Source: Nakamurella flavida
GTDB lineage: Bacteria > Actinomycetota > Actinomycetes > Mycobacteriales > Nakamurellaceae
Length of the DNA: 64,000 bases
Assembly: GCF_030811475.1 (NCBI RefSeq)
Contig: NZ_JAUSQV010000001.1
Location: 2,615,001 to 2,679,000 of the forward strand
Direction: 5' to 3'
The position numbers and the translations under genes are program-made. A model generated the notes under the pieces. The model had not been told where the DNA came from, did no database searches, and saw only the letters and a program-made list of their open reading frames with translations. Below are positions 8,576 through 17,050 of this stretch, in pieces. Positions within the stretch are counted from its first letter, which is position 1; each line of letters starts with the position of its first letter.

Positions 8576-10057
8576 TCAGTGCTCGGCGAGAGCAGCGATC
8601 CGCCGGGCCATCGCCGGGAAGATCACCAGGTGGAAGGGCTTGAGCACGGCCCAGTACACCCGGCCGGCCACGCCGCGGGGCAGGAAGCGGGCCCGGATGT
8701 GCAGGAGGCTCGACGGGCCGCCGGCGTCGTCCGGGTCGGGATCGGGGTTGATCCAGAACTCCAGGGTCCCCTCCCCCGGCGTCCACCGGTCGGTGGTGAG
8801 CCGCAGGTAGGGCCCACCGCCGTCGCGGTCGGCGTCGACCGTCTCGACGGTCAGGAAACCGAGGGTGTCGCCGACGGTGAGCTTCTCCGCATCGGCGCGG
8901 TGCACGGCCCGACCGGGCCCACCGGCCCGGCGGTCCAACCAGCCCCGCACCGACCAGGCCAGCGGCCAGGAGAAGTAGCCCTCCTTCTCGCCCATGCCCT
9001 GCAGCACCGTCCACACCGAGTCGACGGACGCGGCGACGGAGCGGCGGTGATGGCTGTCCCGGGGGTCGACCCCGGCCCACGCGGGATCGGTCGGGGCGAG
9101 GCGCAACGGGTCGGGAGTCCCTGCCACGCCGGCGATCTCGCCCCGGTTCACATCGGTGCGCACCAGGGCGCGGGACAGCGCGTCCGCCATCGTGGTCAAC
9201 CCGCCGGCCGGGTCGGGCACCACGGAACGGATGGGGGAGGTGTCGCCGACCATGGTGTTCTGCAGGCTGCCGATCAGGTCCTCCACCAAGGGCGCGGGCA
9301 GCGGGATGATCCTGCCGATGACCGATCCGGCCAGGCCGGTGGACACCAGTGGGACCGGCACGAGCACCCGGCGCAGACCGGCCGACCGGATGTAGGCGCG
9401 CAGCAGGTCGCGGTAGGGCAGGGTCTCCGGTCCGGCGATGTCGTACGCACCGGGCGGCACGGACGGGTCGGCCCCGGCGACGAGGTAGTGCAGGACGTCG
9501 TCCACGGCGATCGGCTCGACCGGGTGCCGCATCCAGCTCGGGATGGGCACCACCGGCAGGCGGTCGGCCAGGTGGCGGATCAACTCGTAGGACGTGGACC
9601 CGGCGCCGACGATGACGGCTGCCCGCAGCCAGACCACGTCCACCCCGGACTCGGTCAGGGCCTCGCCCACCTGCCGGCGGCTGTCCAGGTGCTCGGAGAG
9701 CTCCTGCCCCTGCGGGACGAACCCGCCCAGGTAGACGATCCGGCCGACGCCGGCGGCGTGGGCCTCCTCGCCGAAGGTGCGGGCGGCCTCGAGGTCCTCC
9801 TCGGCGAAGTCGCCCTCGCCGATGGCGTGCACCAGGTAGTAGGCGACGTCGATGTGTTCCCGACCGTCGAACGCGGCACGGACCGAATCGGGGTCCAACA
9901 CGTCCAACTCGACCGGCTCGACGTCGTCGGCCCAGTCGAAACGGGCGAACTTCCCGGGTGTCCGGGCGGTGGCCAGGACGTCGATCCCGGCCTCGGTCAG
10001 GGCCGGGATCAACCGGGAACCCACATAGCCGGTCGAGCCGGTCACCAGAGCACGCAT
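8576..10057 (-). CDS. NAD(P)-binding SDR-like protein fused to DUF2867
   Basis: The N-terminal half is an atypical short-chain dehydrogenase domain. It begins MRALVTGSTGYVGSRL with the TGxxGxxG nucleotide-binding loop, and has the late segment HPVEPIAVDDVLHYLVAG of NmrA/complex-I-NDUFA9-like proteins. The last 160 residues or so (from about RRSVAASVDSVW) are a DUF2867 domain ending in KPFHLVIFPAMARRI. This two-domain fusion is common in actinobacteria but its reaction is not established. The start at 10057 begins right at the Rossmann strand and has GGGGAC upstream. An in-frame ATG at 10078 would add seven residues. Confidence 0.85.
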   Translation of the reverse strand: MRALVTGSTGYVGSRLIPALTEAGIDVLATARTPGKFARFDWADDVEPVELDVLDPDSVRAAFDGREHIDVAYYLVHAIGEGDFAEEDLEAARTFGEEAHAAGVGRIVYLGGFVPQGQELSEHLDSRRQVGEALTESGVDVVWLRAAVIVGAGSTSYELIRHLADRLPVVPIPSWMRHPVEPIAVDDVLHYLVAGADPSVPPGAYDIAGPETLPYRDLLRAYIRSAGLRRVLVPVPLVSTGLAGSVIGRIIPLPAPLVEDLIGSLQNTMVGDTSPIRSVVPDPAGGLTTMADALSRALVRTDVNRGEIAGVAGTPDPLRLAPTDPAWAGVDPRDSHHRRSVAASVDSVWTVLQGMGEKEGYFSWPLAWSVRGWLDRRAGGPGRAVHRADAEKLTVGDTLGFLTVETVDADRDGGGPYLRLTTDRWTPGEGTLEFWINPDPDPDDAGGPSSLLHIRARFLPRGVAGRVYWAVLKPFHLVIFPAMARRIAALAEH

Positions 10058-10307
10058 GTCCCCGACAGTAGGAGGCATCCGTGCAGGTTGGCCGGGGCGA
10101 GGGGCATCGGTTGGATCACACGCCGCGCCGCATCCGCCCCGGCCCCCCGGTCGACGCCCACGCCGTCCTACGACCGGATCACCGCCGACACCGGACCGAC
10201 CCCGTCGGCCGCGTCGGCGGGCAGCCCCGGCAGCCGGGTCCCGGGTCCCACGCCGATCACCCCGCCGCCGACGCGGCGAACGGCCCGACGGGTCAGCGGG
10301 GCGGGCG

Positions 10308-12356
10308 TCACGAGTCGGCGACCGCGGATCGGCCCTCGGCGACCGGGATCCACACCCGCATCGTGGACGGGCCGCGATTGCCCCACTGGCAGTAGGGCAC
10401 CAGCGGCAGCTCGACAGGGGTCGCCGCGTCGGAGGCCCAGGGTCGGTCCCGGTAGCCCCAGCCGGCGCTCTCCGACGGCGAGAGCGATCCCTCCGCCGCC
10501 ACCCACGGCCGTGGATCCTGGGCGGGTACGGGCACCCGGTCGACCAGCGGCACGGTCGGGTCCAGCGTCACCTCCGCCAGATCCGCGCCGGGCACGTCGG
10601 TGGACTCCAGGCAGAGCACCATCGGTCCGCGCTCCACCGCCACGCAACCCCGGACTGCGTCGAAGCGGGGGTGCGGCCAGGTCAGCCGGGGTAGCACCGG
10701 CAGGACCAGCTCGATCCGGTCCCCCGGCCCGAAGTCGTCGGTGACGGTGACCGTCCCGGGATCCACGGTGCGGGTGCGGCCCCCGTGGGTGAGCGTCGCC
10801 CCGGCCGCCCAGGACGGCACCCGGAAGGTGATCGACCACGGACCCACGCTCTCGCCGACCACCACCACGCCGACCGCGCCCTGGCGGGGGTAGTCGGTGC
10901 TCACGTCCAGGGCCACCGCGCGGCCGTCGGTCAGGGTGGTCCGGATCTCGCAGCCCGCGTACTGGTGCAGCTGGATCCCGTCGGCGTCACGGGTGGCCAG
11001 GTAGCCGGCCAGGCTGGCCATCGTGCGGGCGATGTTGGTCGGACAGCAGGACACCGCGAACCACGGTGCCCGGACGGAACTCTCGGCCCGGGCGACCAGG
11101 GTGTCGGACGGCGGGACCTCACCGGTCGACCGGCGGTGCAGGGTGTTGGCGTAGAAGAACGCCTCCCCGTCGAGCGCGGGCCCGGTGGCCACCACGTTGT
11201 ACAGGGTGCGTTCCATCAGGTCGGCGTGCTCGGCGGACCCGGTGGCCAGCAGCAGCCGCCAGTTGAGCATCACCGAGGCGATGCCGGCGCAGGTCTCGGA
11301 GTAGGCGCGGTCGGCCGGCAGCGCGTCGTCGGTACCGAAACCCTCGTCCTGGTGCTGGGAACCCATGCCGCCGGTGAGGTAGGTGCGGTGCGCCACCGCG
11401 TGCCGGAGCTGCCGCAACGCCGCCTCCCGCAGCGCCGGATCGCCGTTCTCGTCGGCCAGGTCGACCGCACCGCCGGCCAGGTAGAGGGCCCGCACCGCGT
11501 GCCCGCGCAGCGACCCGGCGTCCCGGAAGGGGACGTCGTCCTGGAAGTACTCGCGGCCCCACTCGATGTCCTCGAGCACGTGGTGGCCGCGGCGATCCAG
11601 GAACAGCGCGGCCTGGTCGACGAAATGCCGCCGACCGGTGGCCCGACCCAGTTCCACCAGGGCCATCTCGATCTCGGGATGGCCGCAGAAGGCCTGCAGA
11701 CCGTCCGGGCCGAAGGTGGCGCACACGTGCTCGGCGGCGGCCAGGGCCACCTCGACGAGCTGGTCGTGGTGACCGGTCCGGATCCGGGCGACCGCCGCCT
11801 GGAACAGATGGCCGTAGCAGTACAGCTCGTGCCCCCACTCCAGATCGCTGTACCGGGGGGCCTGCCCGGGGCGGCCGAACTCGGTGTTGAGGTAGCCGTC
11901 GTCCTCCTGGGCGGCGGCCACCCGCCGGACCAGGGCGTCGTAGCGGTCGGCCCGGTCCGGGTCCGGGGTGACCGCCAGGTCCCAGGCCAGCGCCTCGAGC
12001 AGCTTGTAGATCTCCGAGTCGGAGAACTCCCGGCCCTGCCGCTCGGCGGGCAGGGTGCCGGCCACGGCCGCGTCGAAGTTGCCGGCCCAACCGGCCCGCT
12101 CGATCCAGGACATCGCATGCGGGATGGTGTGGTCCCGGTTGACCGTCTGCCGGGTCGACCAGAAGCCGCCGGTGATGCGGACCTCGTCGAGGCTCAGGGG
12201 CTGCAGCGCACCGTGACCGGGCGCGACGGGGACGGCGCCGAGGCGCACCGTGGAGGCTGTCTGCATGGGGGTCTCGATTCGGGGCGGCGGGGTGCGGGAG
12301 TCGTGCACGGGAGGGCCCACGCGGGCCGGCGCCGGATCGGCGGTGTGCGTGCTCAT
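10308..12356 (-). CDS. Cytoplasmic glycoside hydrolase family 127 (beta-L-arabinofuranosidase)
   Basis: A 682-residue protein without a signal peptide. It carries the GH127 active-site set: Glu and Cys in SETCAGIAS (near residue 355) and the adjacent cysteines in FAVSCCPTNIAR (near residue 435). In HypBA1 of Bifidobacterium longum these positions (Glu338, Cys340, Cys417, Cys418) bind zinc, and Cys417 is the nucleophile. The gene is last in the importer operon and overlaps the permease by ATGA, so it most likely splits imported beta-L-arabinofuranosyl oligosaccharides into arabinose. Exact linkage specificity is inferred, not shown. Confidence 0.9.
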   Translation of the reverse strand: MSTHTADPAPARVGPPVHDSRTPPPRIETPMQTASTVRLGAVPVAPGHGALQPLSLDEVRITGGFWSTRQTVNRDHTIPHAMSWIERAGWAGNFDAAVAGTLPAERQGREFSDSEIYKLLEALAWDLAVTPDPDRADRYDALVRRVAAAQEDDGYLNTEFGRPGQAPRYSDLEWGHELYCYGHLFQAAVARIRTGHHDQLVEVALAAAEHVCATFGPDGLQAFCGHPEIEMALVELGRATGRRHFVDQAALFLDRRGHHVLEDIEWGREYFQDDVPFRDAGSLRGHAVRALYLAGGAVDLADENGDPALREAALRQLRHAVAHRTYLTGGMGSQHQDEGFGTDDALPADRAYSETCAGIASVMLNWRLLLATGSAEHADLMERTLYNVVATGPALDGEAFFYANTLHRRSTGEVPPSDTLVARAESSVRAPWFAVSCCPTNIARTMASLAGYLATRDADGIQLHQYAGCEIRTTLTDGRAVALDVSTDYPRQGAVGVVVVGESVGPWSITFRVPSWAAGATLTHGGRTRTVDPGTVTVTDDFGPGDRIELVLPVLPRLTWPHPRFDAVRGCVAVERGPMVLCLESTDVPGADLAEVTLDPTVPLVDRVPVPAQDPRPWVAAEGSLSPSESAGWGYRDRPWASDAATPVELPLVPYCQWGNRGPSTMRVWIPVAEGRSAVADS

Positions 12357-13222
12357 CCCTTCAACGCCCCCGACATGAACCCGTTCACGTAGTGCCGCTG
12401 CAGCAGCAGGAACAGCACGATGCAGGGCAGCGCGAGGACGACGACCCCGGCCTCGGTGGCGCCGTAGTCGATGACGCCCATGACCTGCTGGCGCAGGTTG
12501 GCGATGGCCAGCGGCAGCGGCAGCTTGTCCGACGAGCTGATCAGGATGAGCGGCGCGATGAAGTCGTTCCAGGCGGCCAGGAAGGCGAACAGCCCCACGG
12601 TGATCAGCGCGGGCTTGACCGCCGGCAGCAGGACGCGGACCAGGGCGGCGAAGGTGCCGGCGCCGTCGACCCGGGCCGCCTCCTCGATCTCCTTGGGGAC
12701 GCTCTCGAACGAGATACGCATCATGAAGATCGAGAACGGCAGCTGGAACAGGGTGAGCACCAGGGACAGGCCCACCAGGGAGTCCTGCAGCCCGACAGCG
12801 TTGAGCATCACGTACAGCGGGATGAGCAGCGTCGCGTACGGGACCATCAGGATGGCCAGCACCGACAGGAACAGGATGTTCTTGCCGGGGAAGTCGAAGC
12901 GCGCGAACGCGTATCCCCCGAAGAACGAGCAGATCAGGGTGAGCGCGACGGTCAGCAGCGAGGTGAATGCCGAGTTCAGCAGGTACTGCCCGATGCCGGC
13001 CTGGTATCCGGCCAGCGTGCGGTAGTTGCCGAATCCGAAGCCCTCCGTCTGCGCACTGCCGGCCTGCGGGGACACCGAGGCGACGGCGCTCCACAGCAGC
13101 GGGAACAGGAAGATGACCGCCAGGGCGCCGGTGCTCACGTAGTACGGGGTCCGACCGAGGATCAGACCCGCGGTCAGTCTGGGCCGGGCCTCGCGCTCGA
13201 CCGCGCGAGTGGGGGTGGCCAT
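12353..13222 (-). CDS. Sugar ABC transporter permease (MalG type)
   Basis: A 289-residue membrane protein with six predicted helices. The cytoplasmic EAA loop needed to touch the ATPase is present as EIEEAARVDGAGTFAALVRVLLP (near residue 180). MalG-type (CUT1) features are the C-terminal position in the permease pair and the final HYVNGFMSGALKG. The start ATG shares its A with the stop of the upstream permease (TGATG), and the end overlaps the GH127 gene by 4 bases, so all are read as one operon. Confidence 0.93.
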   Translation of the reverse strand: MATPTRAVEREARPRLTAGLILGRTPYYVSTGALAVIFLFPLLWSAVASVSPQAGSAQTEGFGFGNYRTLAGYQAGIGQYLLNSAFTSLLTVALTLICSFFGGYAFARFDFPGKNILFLSVLAILMVPYATLLIPLYVMLNAVGLQDSLVGLSLVLTLFQLPFSIFMMRISFESVPKEIEEAARVDGAGTFAALVRVLLPAVKPALITVGLFAFLAAWNDFIAPLILISSSDKLPLPLAIANLRQQVMGVIDYGATEAGVVVLALPCIVLFLLLQRHYVNGFMSGALKG

Positions 13223-14175
13223 CACTGGTCCTCCGACTTGAGGCCCTTGAACTGCAGGGCGTTGATGAGGATGAGGGCCCCGAGCACGATGACCGACAGT
13301 GCGGCGGCGCGGCCCAGGTTGTTCTGACCGGAGAACGCCTGGTTGTAGATCAGCTGGACGACGGTGATGGTGCTGTTGTCCGGCCCGCCCTTGGTCAGGA
13401 TGTAGAACTGGTCGAAGGCCAGCAGCGACCCCGTCACGCAGAGGATCAACGCCAGCGAGATGGAGGGCTTGAGCAGCGGCAGCGTGATGCCGCGGAAGGT
13501 CTGCCACCACGTCGCGCCGTCGATCCGGGCGGCCTCGTAGACATCGCCCGGGATCCGCTGCAGACCGACCAGCAGGAGCAGCATGTAGAAGCCGGCGAAC
13601 CGCCAGACGATCAGGGCCACGGTGGACCACAGTGCGGCACTGGGGGTCCCGAGGAACGAGACGCTGGAATCGGTCACGCCCAGCCAGCGCAGGATCGGGT
13701 TGAACGGGCTGCTCTGCGGGGAGTACAGCGCGTAGAACAACAGGGACGCGGAAGCCAGGCCCAGCGCGCTGGGGACCAGGATCGCGGTCCGCAGGAAGCT
13801 CTTCCACCGGGTCGATTCCTGCACGAGCAGGGCCAGGCCCAGCCCGAGAACCATCAGCAGCACGGTGGCGATGGCCGTGTACTGCAGGGTGAACAGGATC
13901 GAGCTGACGAAGAACCGGTTGGAAGTGACGTTCTCGAAGTTGACCGGAAGGTTCCACCCGTTGTCACCGGTGAACAACTTCCAGTCCGAGGCGGACATCC
14001 GCAGGACCAGCAACACCGGCGCGATGAACAGGAACCCGACGAACAGGGCGGTGGGCAGGGCGTACAGCCAACCCTGCAGACCGGCCGCGGCGCGGCCACG
14101 CCGGGGGCGGGGACCCGGCCCGGGCAGGGTGGCCGGGGCGTGGGTGACGGGTGGGGGGGCCGTGACGGTCGTCAT
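13222..14175 (-). CDS. Sugar ABC transporter permease (MalF type)
   Basis: A 317-residue CUT1 permease with six predicted helices after a Pro/Arg-rich cytoplasmic start. The EAA loop is IPGDVYEAARIDGATWWQTFRGITLPLL (near residue 212). ATG 14175 is preceded by GGAGG with 9 bases spacing. With the MalG-type partner it forms the channel for the sugar delivered by the upstream binding protein. No ATP-binding subunit is encoded in the operon; actinobacteria often share one MsmK/MsiK-type ATPase between several importers, which is the likely solution here. Confidence 0.93.
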   Translation of the reverse strand: MTTVTAPPPVTHAPATLPGPGPRPRRGRAAAGLQGWLYALPTALFVGFLFIAPVLLVLRMSASDWKLFTGDNGWNLPVNFENVTSNRFFVSSILFTLQYTAIATVLLMVLGLGLALLVQESTRWKSFLRTAILVPSALGLASASLLFYALYSPQSSPFNPILRWLGVTDSSVSFLGTPSAALWSTVALIVWRFAGFYMLLLLVGLQRIPGDVYEAARIDGATWWQTFRGITLPLLKPSISLALILCVTGSLLAFDQFYILTKGGPDNSTITVVQLIYNQAFSGQNNLGRAAALSVIVLGALILINALQFKGLKSEDQ

Positions 14176-14243
14176 GGGGGGTACCTCCGGTCGAGCCCGG
14201 GTCGGGGGACGGCTGACGCCCCCCGACCCGGAGGCGGGTGGGG

Positions 14244-15602
14244 CTACTGCTGGGCCAGGACCGAGGTGATGGCGGTGTTGTCGGCCTCGACGGAGGAGTC
14301 GCCGCCGTAGACCGCGTTGCGGACCAGGGTCAGCCACGGGCTGTCCGAGGCGTTGAAGGCCGACTGGAAGTTCAGCGCCACCGGAGTCTTGCCCTTGCCG
14401 GCGATCTCGTTGATCAGCACCAGCCGGGGATCCTTGGCCGCGTACTCGTTGTTCGCGAGGTCCGAACGGGACACCACGTCGCCGCCCTTGGCCAGCACGT
14501 CGACCTGCGCGGCGTCGGAGGTCAGCCAGGCCAGGAAGTTCCAGGCCTGTTCGCCGGACTTGCTGTCCTTGGAGATGCCGAGACCGTCGCCACCGACGAA
14601 GGTGGATCCACCGCCGTCGACACCCGGCAGGGCGGAGACGCCGACGTCGACCGACTCGGAGGCGGTGGCCAGCAGGGTGGCCGGGTACGGCATGACCCCG
14701 ACGTTGCCGGACTGGAACCCGGCGACCCAGGTGGCACCGGTCTCGTCGCGGGCGCCGTCACCGATGACGCCGTCGTCGTTCAACGTCTTGTAGGTCGAGT
14801 AGACCTGCTGCGCAGCGGATCCGCCGAGCAGCGACTCGGTGCCGTCGGCGTTCATGACCTCCTCACCGGAGGCCCACACCATGGGGAACCAGGTGAAGAC
14901 CAGGCAACCACCGCAGTTGCCGCCGAAGTAGGTGCCGGACACGCCGGGCTTCTTCAGGGCGGCGATCTTGGTGGCCTGATCGGCGAACTCGGCCAGCGTG
15001 GCCGGGCCCTTCTCCGGATCCAGCCCGGCCTCGGAGTACAGCGTCTTGTTGTACATCATGACCGACAGGTCGAGAACGAAGGGCAGCACGAACTTCTGGC
15101 CGTCCACGGTGCCCGCGTCGATGTGCCCCTTGTTCAGGGTGTCCGCGTAGGGCAGACCGGCGATCCTGTCGGTCAGATCGGCGTAGAGCCCCTGTGACGC
15201 CCAGTTGGGCACGTAGACGATGTCGGCCCCGAACAGATCGGGCAGCTGCCCCGAACCGGCCGCCGCACCCACCTTGGCCACGTAGTCGTCGTTGGGGACG
15301 ACGGTCAGCTCCACCTGGTTCTGGTGCGAACCGTTGTAGGCCTCCACCAGGGCCTTGGCCTGCTTCTCCAGGGGCGCCCGGGTCCACAGGGTCAGCGTGG
15401 TGCCGTCGTCCACCCCCTGATCGGCGGCCGCACCGGCTCCGCCGGACGCGCTCCCGGATGCCCCCGACGACCCGGCCGTGGCCGGCGCCGAGGTCGATCC
15501 CGCGGCTCCGCCCGTCGAGCCGCCGCACGCCGCCAGCGTCATCGACGTCGCGATGACTGCGGCGACGGCCCCGGCGATACGCCGGCGCTTCCAGACCTTC
15601 AT
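14244..15602 (-). CDS. Sugar-binding lipoprotein of the ABC importer (family 1)
   Basis: A 452-residue extracellular binding protein. It has a basic start (MKVWKRRR), a hydrophobic stretch and the lipobox LAAC, so the mature protein is anchored by lipid at the Cys near residue 29. A Gly/Ser/Ala-rich linker then precedes the fold, which starts TTLTLWTRAPLEKQAKALVEAY. The pattern is that of CUT1 oligosaccharide receptors. ATG 15602 has AGGAGC 7 bases upstream. It is the first gene of the operon that ends in GH127 and is read from the promoter at 15781-15810. Confidence 0.92.
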   Translation of the reverse strand: MKVWKRRRIAGAVAAVIATSMTLAACGGSTGGAAGSTSAPATAGSSGASGSASGGAGAAADQGVDDGTTLTLWTRAPLEKQAKALVEAYNGSHQNQVELTVVPNDDYVAKVGAAAGSGQLPDLFGADIVYVPNWASQGLYADLTDRIAGLPYADTLNKGHIDAGTVDGQKFVLPFVLDLSVMMYNKTLYSEAGLDPEKGPATLAEFADQATKIAALKKPGVSGTYFGGNCGGCLVFTWFPMVWASGEEVMNADGTESLLGGSAAQQVYSTYKTLNDDGVIGDGARDETGATWVAGFQSGNVGVMPYPATLLATASESVDVGVSALPGVDGGGSTFVGGDGLGISKDSKSGEQAWNFLAWLTSDAAQVDVLAKGGDVVSRSDLANNEYAAKDPRLVLINEIAGKGKTPVALNFQSAFNASDSPWLTLVRNAVYGGDSSVEADNTAITSVLAQQ

Positions 15603-15764
15603 TCCGTGCTCCTTGCTCGTCATTGAGCGGAGTGCCGATGCACCCGCTGGGCCCACCACAGGACTTTCGGTGGGCAGCGGACCGACCTGTCCCCGGTCCC
15701 GGCGGCACTGCCGTCGGGTGCGGGTTCGCCGCCCCTGATCGAGGCGGCGTCACCGGTCTGCTGC

Positions 15765-15780
15765 CCGAAAAGCTTTTCGA
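15765..15780. promoter_or_regulatory. Palindromic operator between the importer operon and LacI-1
   Basis: CCGAAAAGCTTTTCGA contains the perfect 14-bp palindrome CGAAAAGCTTTTCG (15766-15779). It abuts the -10 element of the importer promoter, so a bound repressor would block transcription. The half-sites match those at 21455-21470 and 33465-33480 (CCGNAANNNNTTNCG). LacI-family proteins bind palindromes of this size, and a LacI gene starts 140 bp away. Confidence 0.7.
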
Positions 15781-15810
15781 ACAGTAGCGACGGTCACTCT
15801 CCCAGGTCAA
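15781..15810 (-). promoter_or_regulatory. Promoter of the importer/GH127 operon
   Basis: Read on the minus strand, TTGACC (15805-15810) is a near-perfect -35 and TACTGT (15781-15786) a good -10, with an 18-bp spacer. The operator palindrome follows directly. The predicted leader is about 170 nt long. Confidence 0.7.
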
Positions 15811-15919
15811 GGGTGAACGCTCACTCCGGGAAAGATGCGAAGGGGTGCCCCGGCGTGTCACTGTGGTGCCCTCGAGGGGTGTGCACCGCGCGCCCGGGAG
15901 ACTGACGGTGGGGGCGGCC

Positions 15920-16936
15920 ATGGCACCGGCGACGGGTAAGCGGCCGACCACCCTGACCGATGTCGCCCGGCTGGCCGGCGTCTCCATCGCCACCGCGTCC
16001 AAGGCCCTGAACGGGCGCAACCAGGTCCGCGCCTCCACCCGCGAGCGGGTCATGGTGGCCGCCGAGCAGTTGTCGTTCTCGCCCAACGCCCTGGCCCGGG
16101 GCCTGTTGGCCGGCCGGACCGGCACGGTGGGCCTGCTGACCAGCGACATGGAGGGCCGCTTCTCGCTGCCCATCCTGATGGGCGCGGAGGACGCCTTCGG
16201 TCGCGGCTCGGTGTCGGTGTTCCTCTGCGACGCCCGCGGCGACTCGTTCCGCGAGCAGTACCACGTCAAGGCGCTGCTCGGCCGTCGGGTCGACGGACTG
16301 ATCGTGGTCGGATCGCGGACCGATGCGAGACCTCCACTACCGGGCCGGTTGTCGGTCCCGGTGGTGTACGCCTACTCCCCGTCCCTGGACGACCAGGACA
16401 CCTCGGTGATCTCCGACAACGTGGAGGCCGGGCGGACCGCCGTGGACCATCTGCTGGCCCTGGGTCGTTCCCGCATCGTGCACATCTCCGGCGACCGCAC
16501 CTACGCCGCCGCCCGGGACCGCGCCGAGGGGGCCACGGCGGCGCTGCGCGCGGCCCGGCTGACCCCCGTGGGCAAGAAGGTGCACTTCGGCTCGTGGAGC
16601 GAATCGTGGGGTCGGTCGGCCATCGCGTCCCTGCTCGCCGCCCACCCCGACATCGACGGCGTGTTCGCCGGCAGCGACCAGATCGCCCGCGGCGTGCTGG
16701 AGGTACTGCGCGAGAAAGGTCGGGCCGTCCCCGAGGACGTGGCCGTGGTCGGCTTCGACAACTGGGCCGTGCTGGCCACCCAGGCCCGGCCCCAGCTCAC
16801 CAGCATGGACATGCAGCTGGAACAACTGGGTCGCCGGGCGGCCGAGCTGCTGTTCTCGGCGATGGAGGGCGGCACCCACCCGGGCATCGAGAAGATCGGC
16901 TGCTCCCTGGTCATCCGGGAGTCCACCGCCGGCTGA
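15920..16936 (+). CDS. LacI-family transcriptional regulator (LacI-1)
   Basis: A 338-residue repressor. The helix-turn-helix is TLTDVARLAGVSIATASKAL (residues 12-31). It is followed by the hinge helix region NALARGLLAGRTG and a periplasmic-binding-protein-like sensor domain ending in EKIGCSLVIRESTAG. It is divergent from the sugar importer operon, with the palindrome 15765-15780 between them, so it very likely controls that operon and its own expression. ATG 15920 is preferred; a GTG at 15908 would add four residues. The inducer is probably an arabinose-containing sugar, judged only from the neighbours. Confidence 0.9.
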   Translation: MAPATGKRPTTLTDVARLAGVSIATASKALNGRNQVRASTRERVMVAAEQLSFSPNALARGLLAGRTGTVGLLTSDMEGRFSLPILMGAEDAFGRGSVSVFLCDARGDSFREQYHVKALLGRRVDGLIVVGSRTDARPPLPGRLSVPVVYAYSPSLDDQDTSVISDNVEAGRTAVDHLLALGRSRIVHISGDRTYAAARDRAEGATAALRAARLTPVGKKVHFGSWSESWGRSAIASLLAAHPDIDGVFAGSDQIARGVLEVLREKGRAVPEDVAVVGFDNWAVLATQARPQLTSMDMQLEQLGRRAAELLFSAMEGGTHPGIEKIGCSLVIRESTAG

Positions 16937-17050
16937 CCGGGACACCCGTTGCCGCGCACCAGGTGTCGCCGACATCGGCCGCCGCCGTCCCGACCTTCCG
17001 ACAGCGCGCCACGGGGGGACCGGGACGCGCCGTCGGACGGGTTTGTCGGA

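Noticed and set aside
10079-10307. A small gene between the SDR and GH127 genes
   Set aside because: Open frames there lack ribosome-binding sites, conserved residues or sensible composition.
10785-12392. Plus-strand open frame opposite the GH127 gene
   Set aside because: Composition and lack of any motif mark it as a shadow of the GH127 coding strand.
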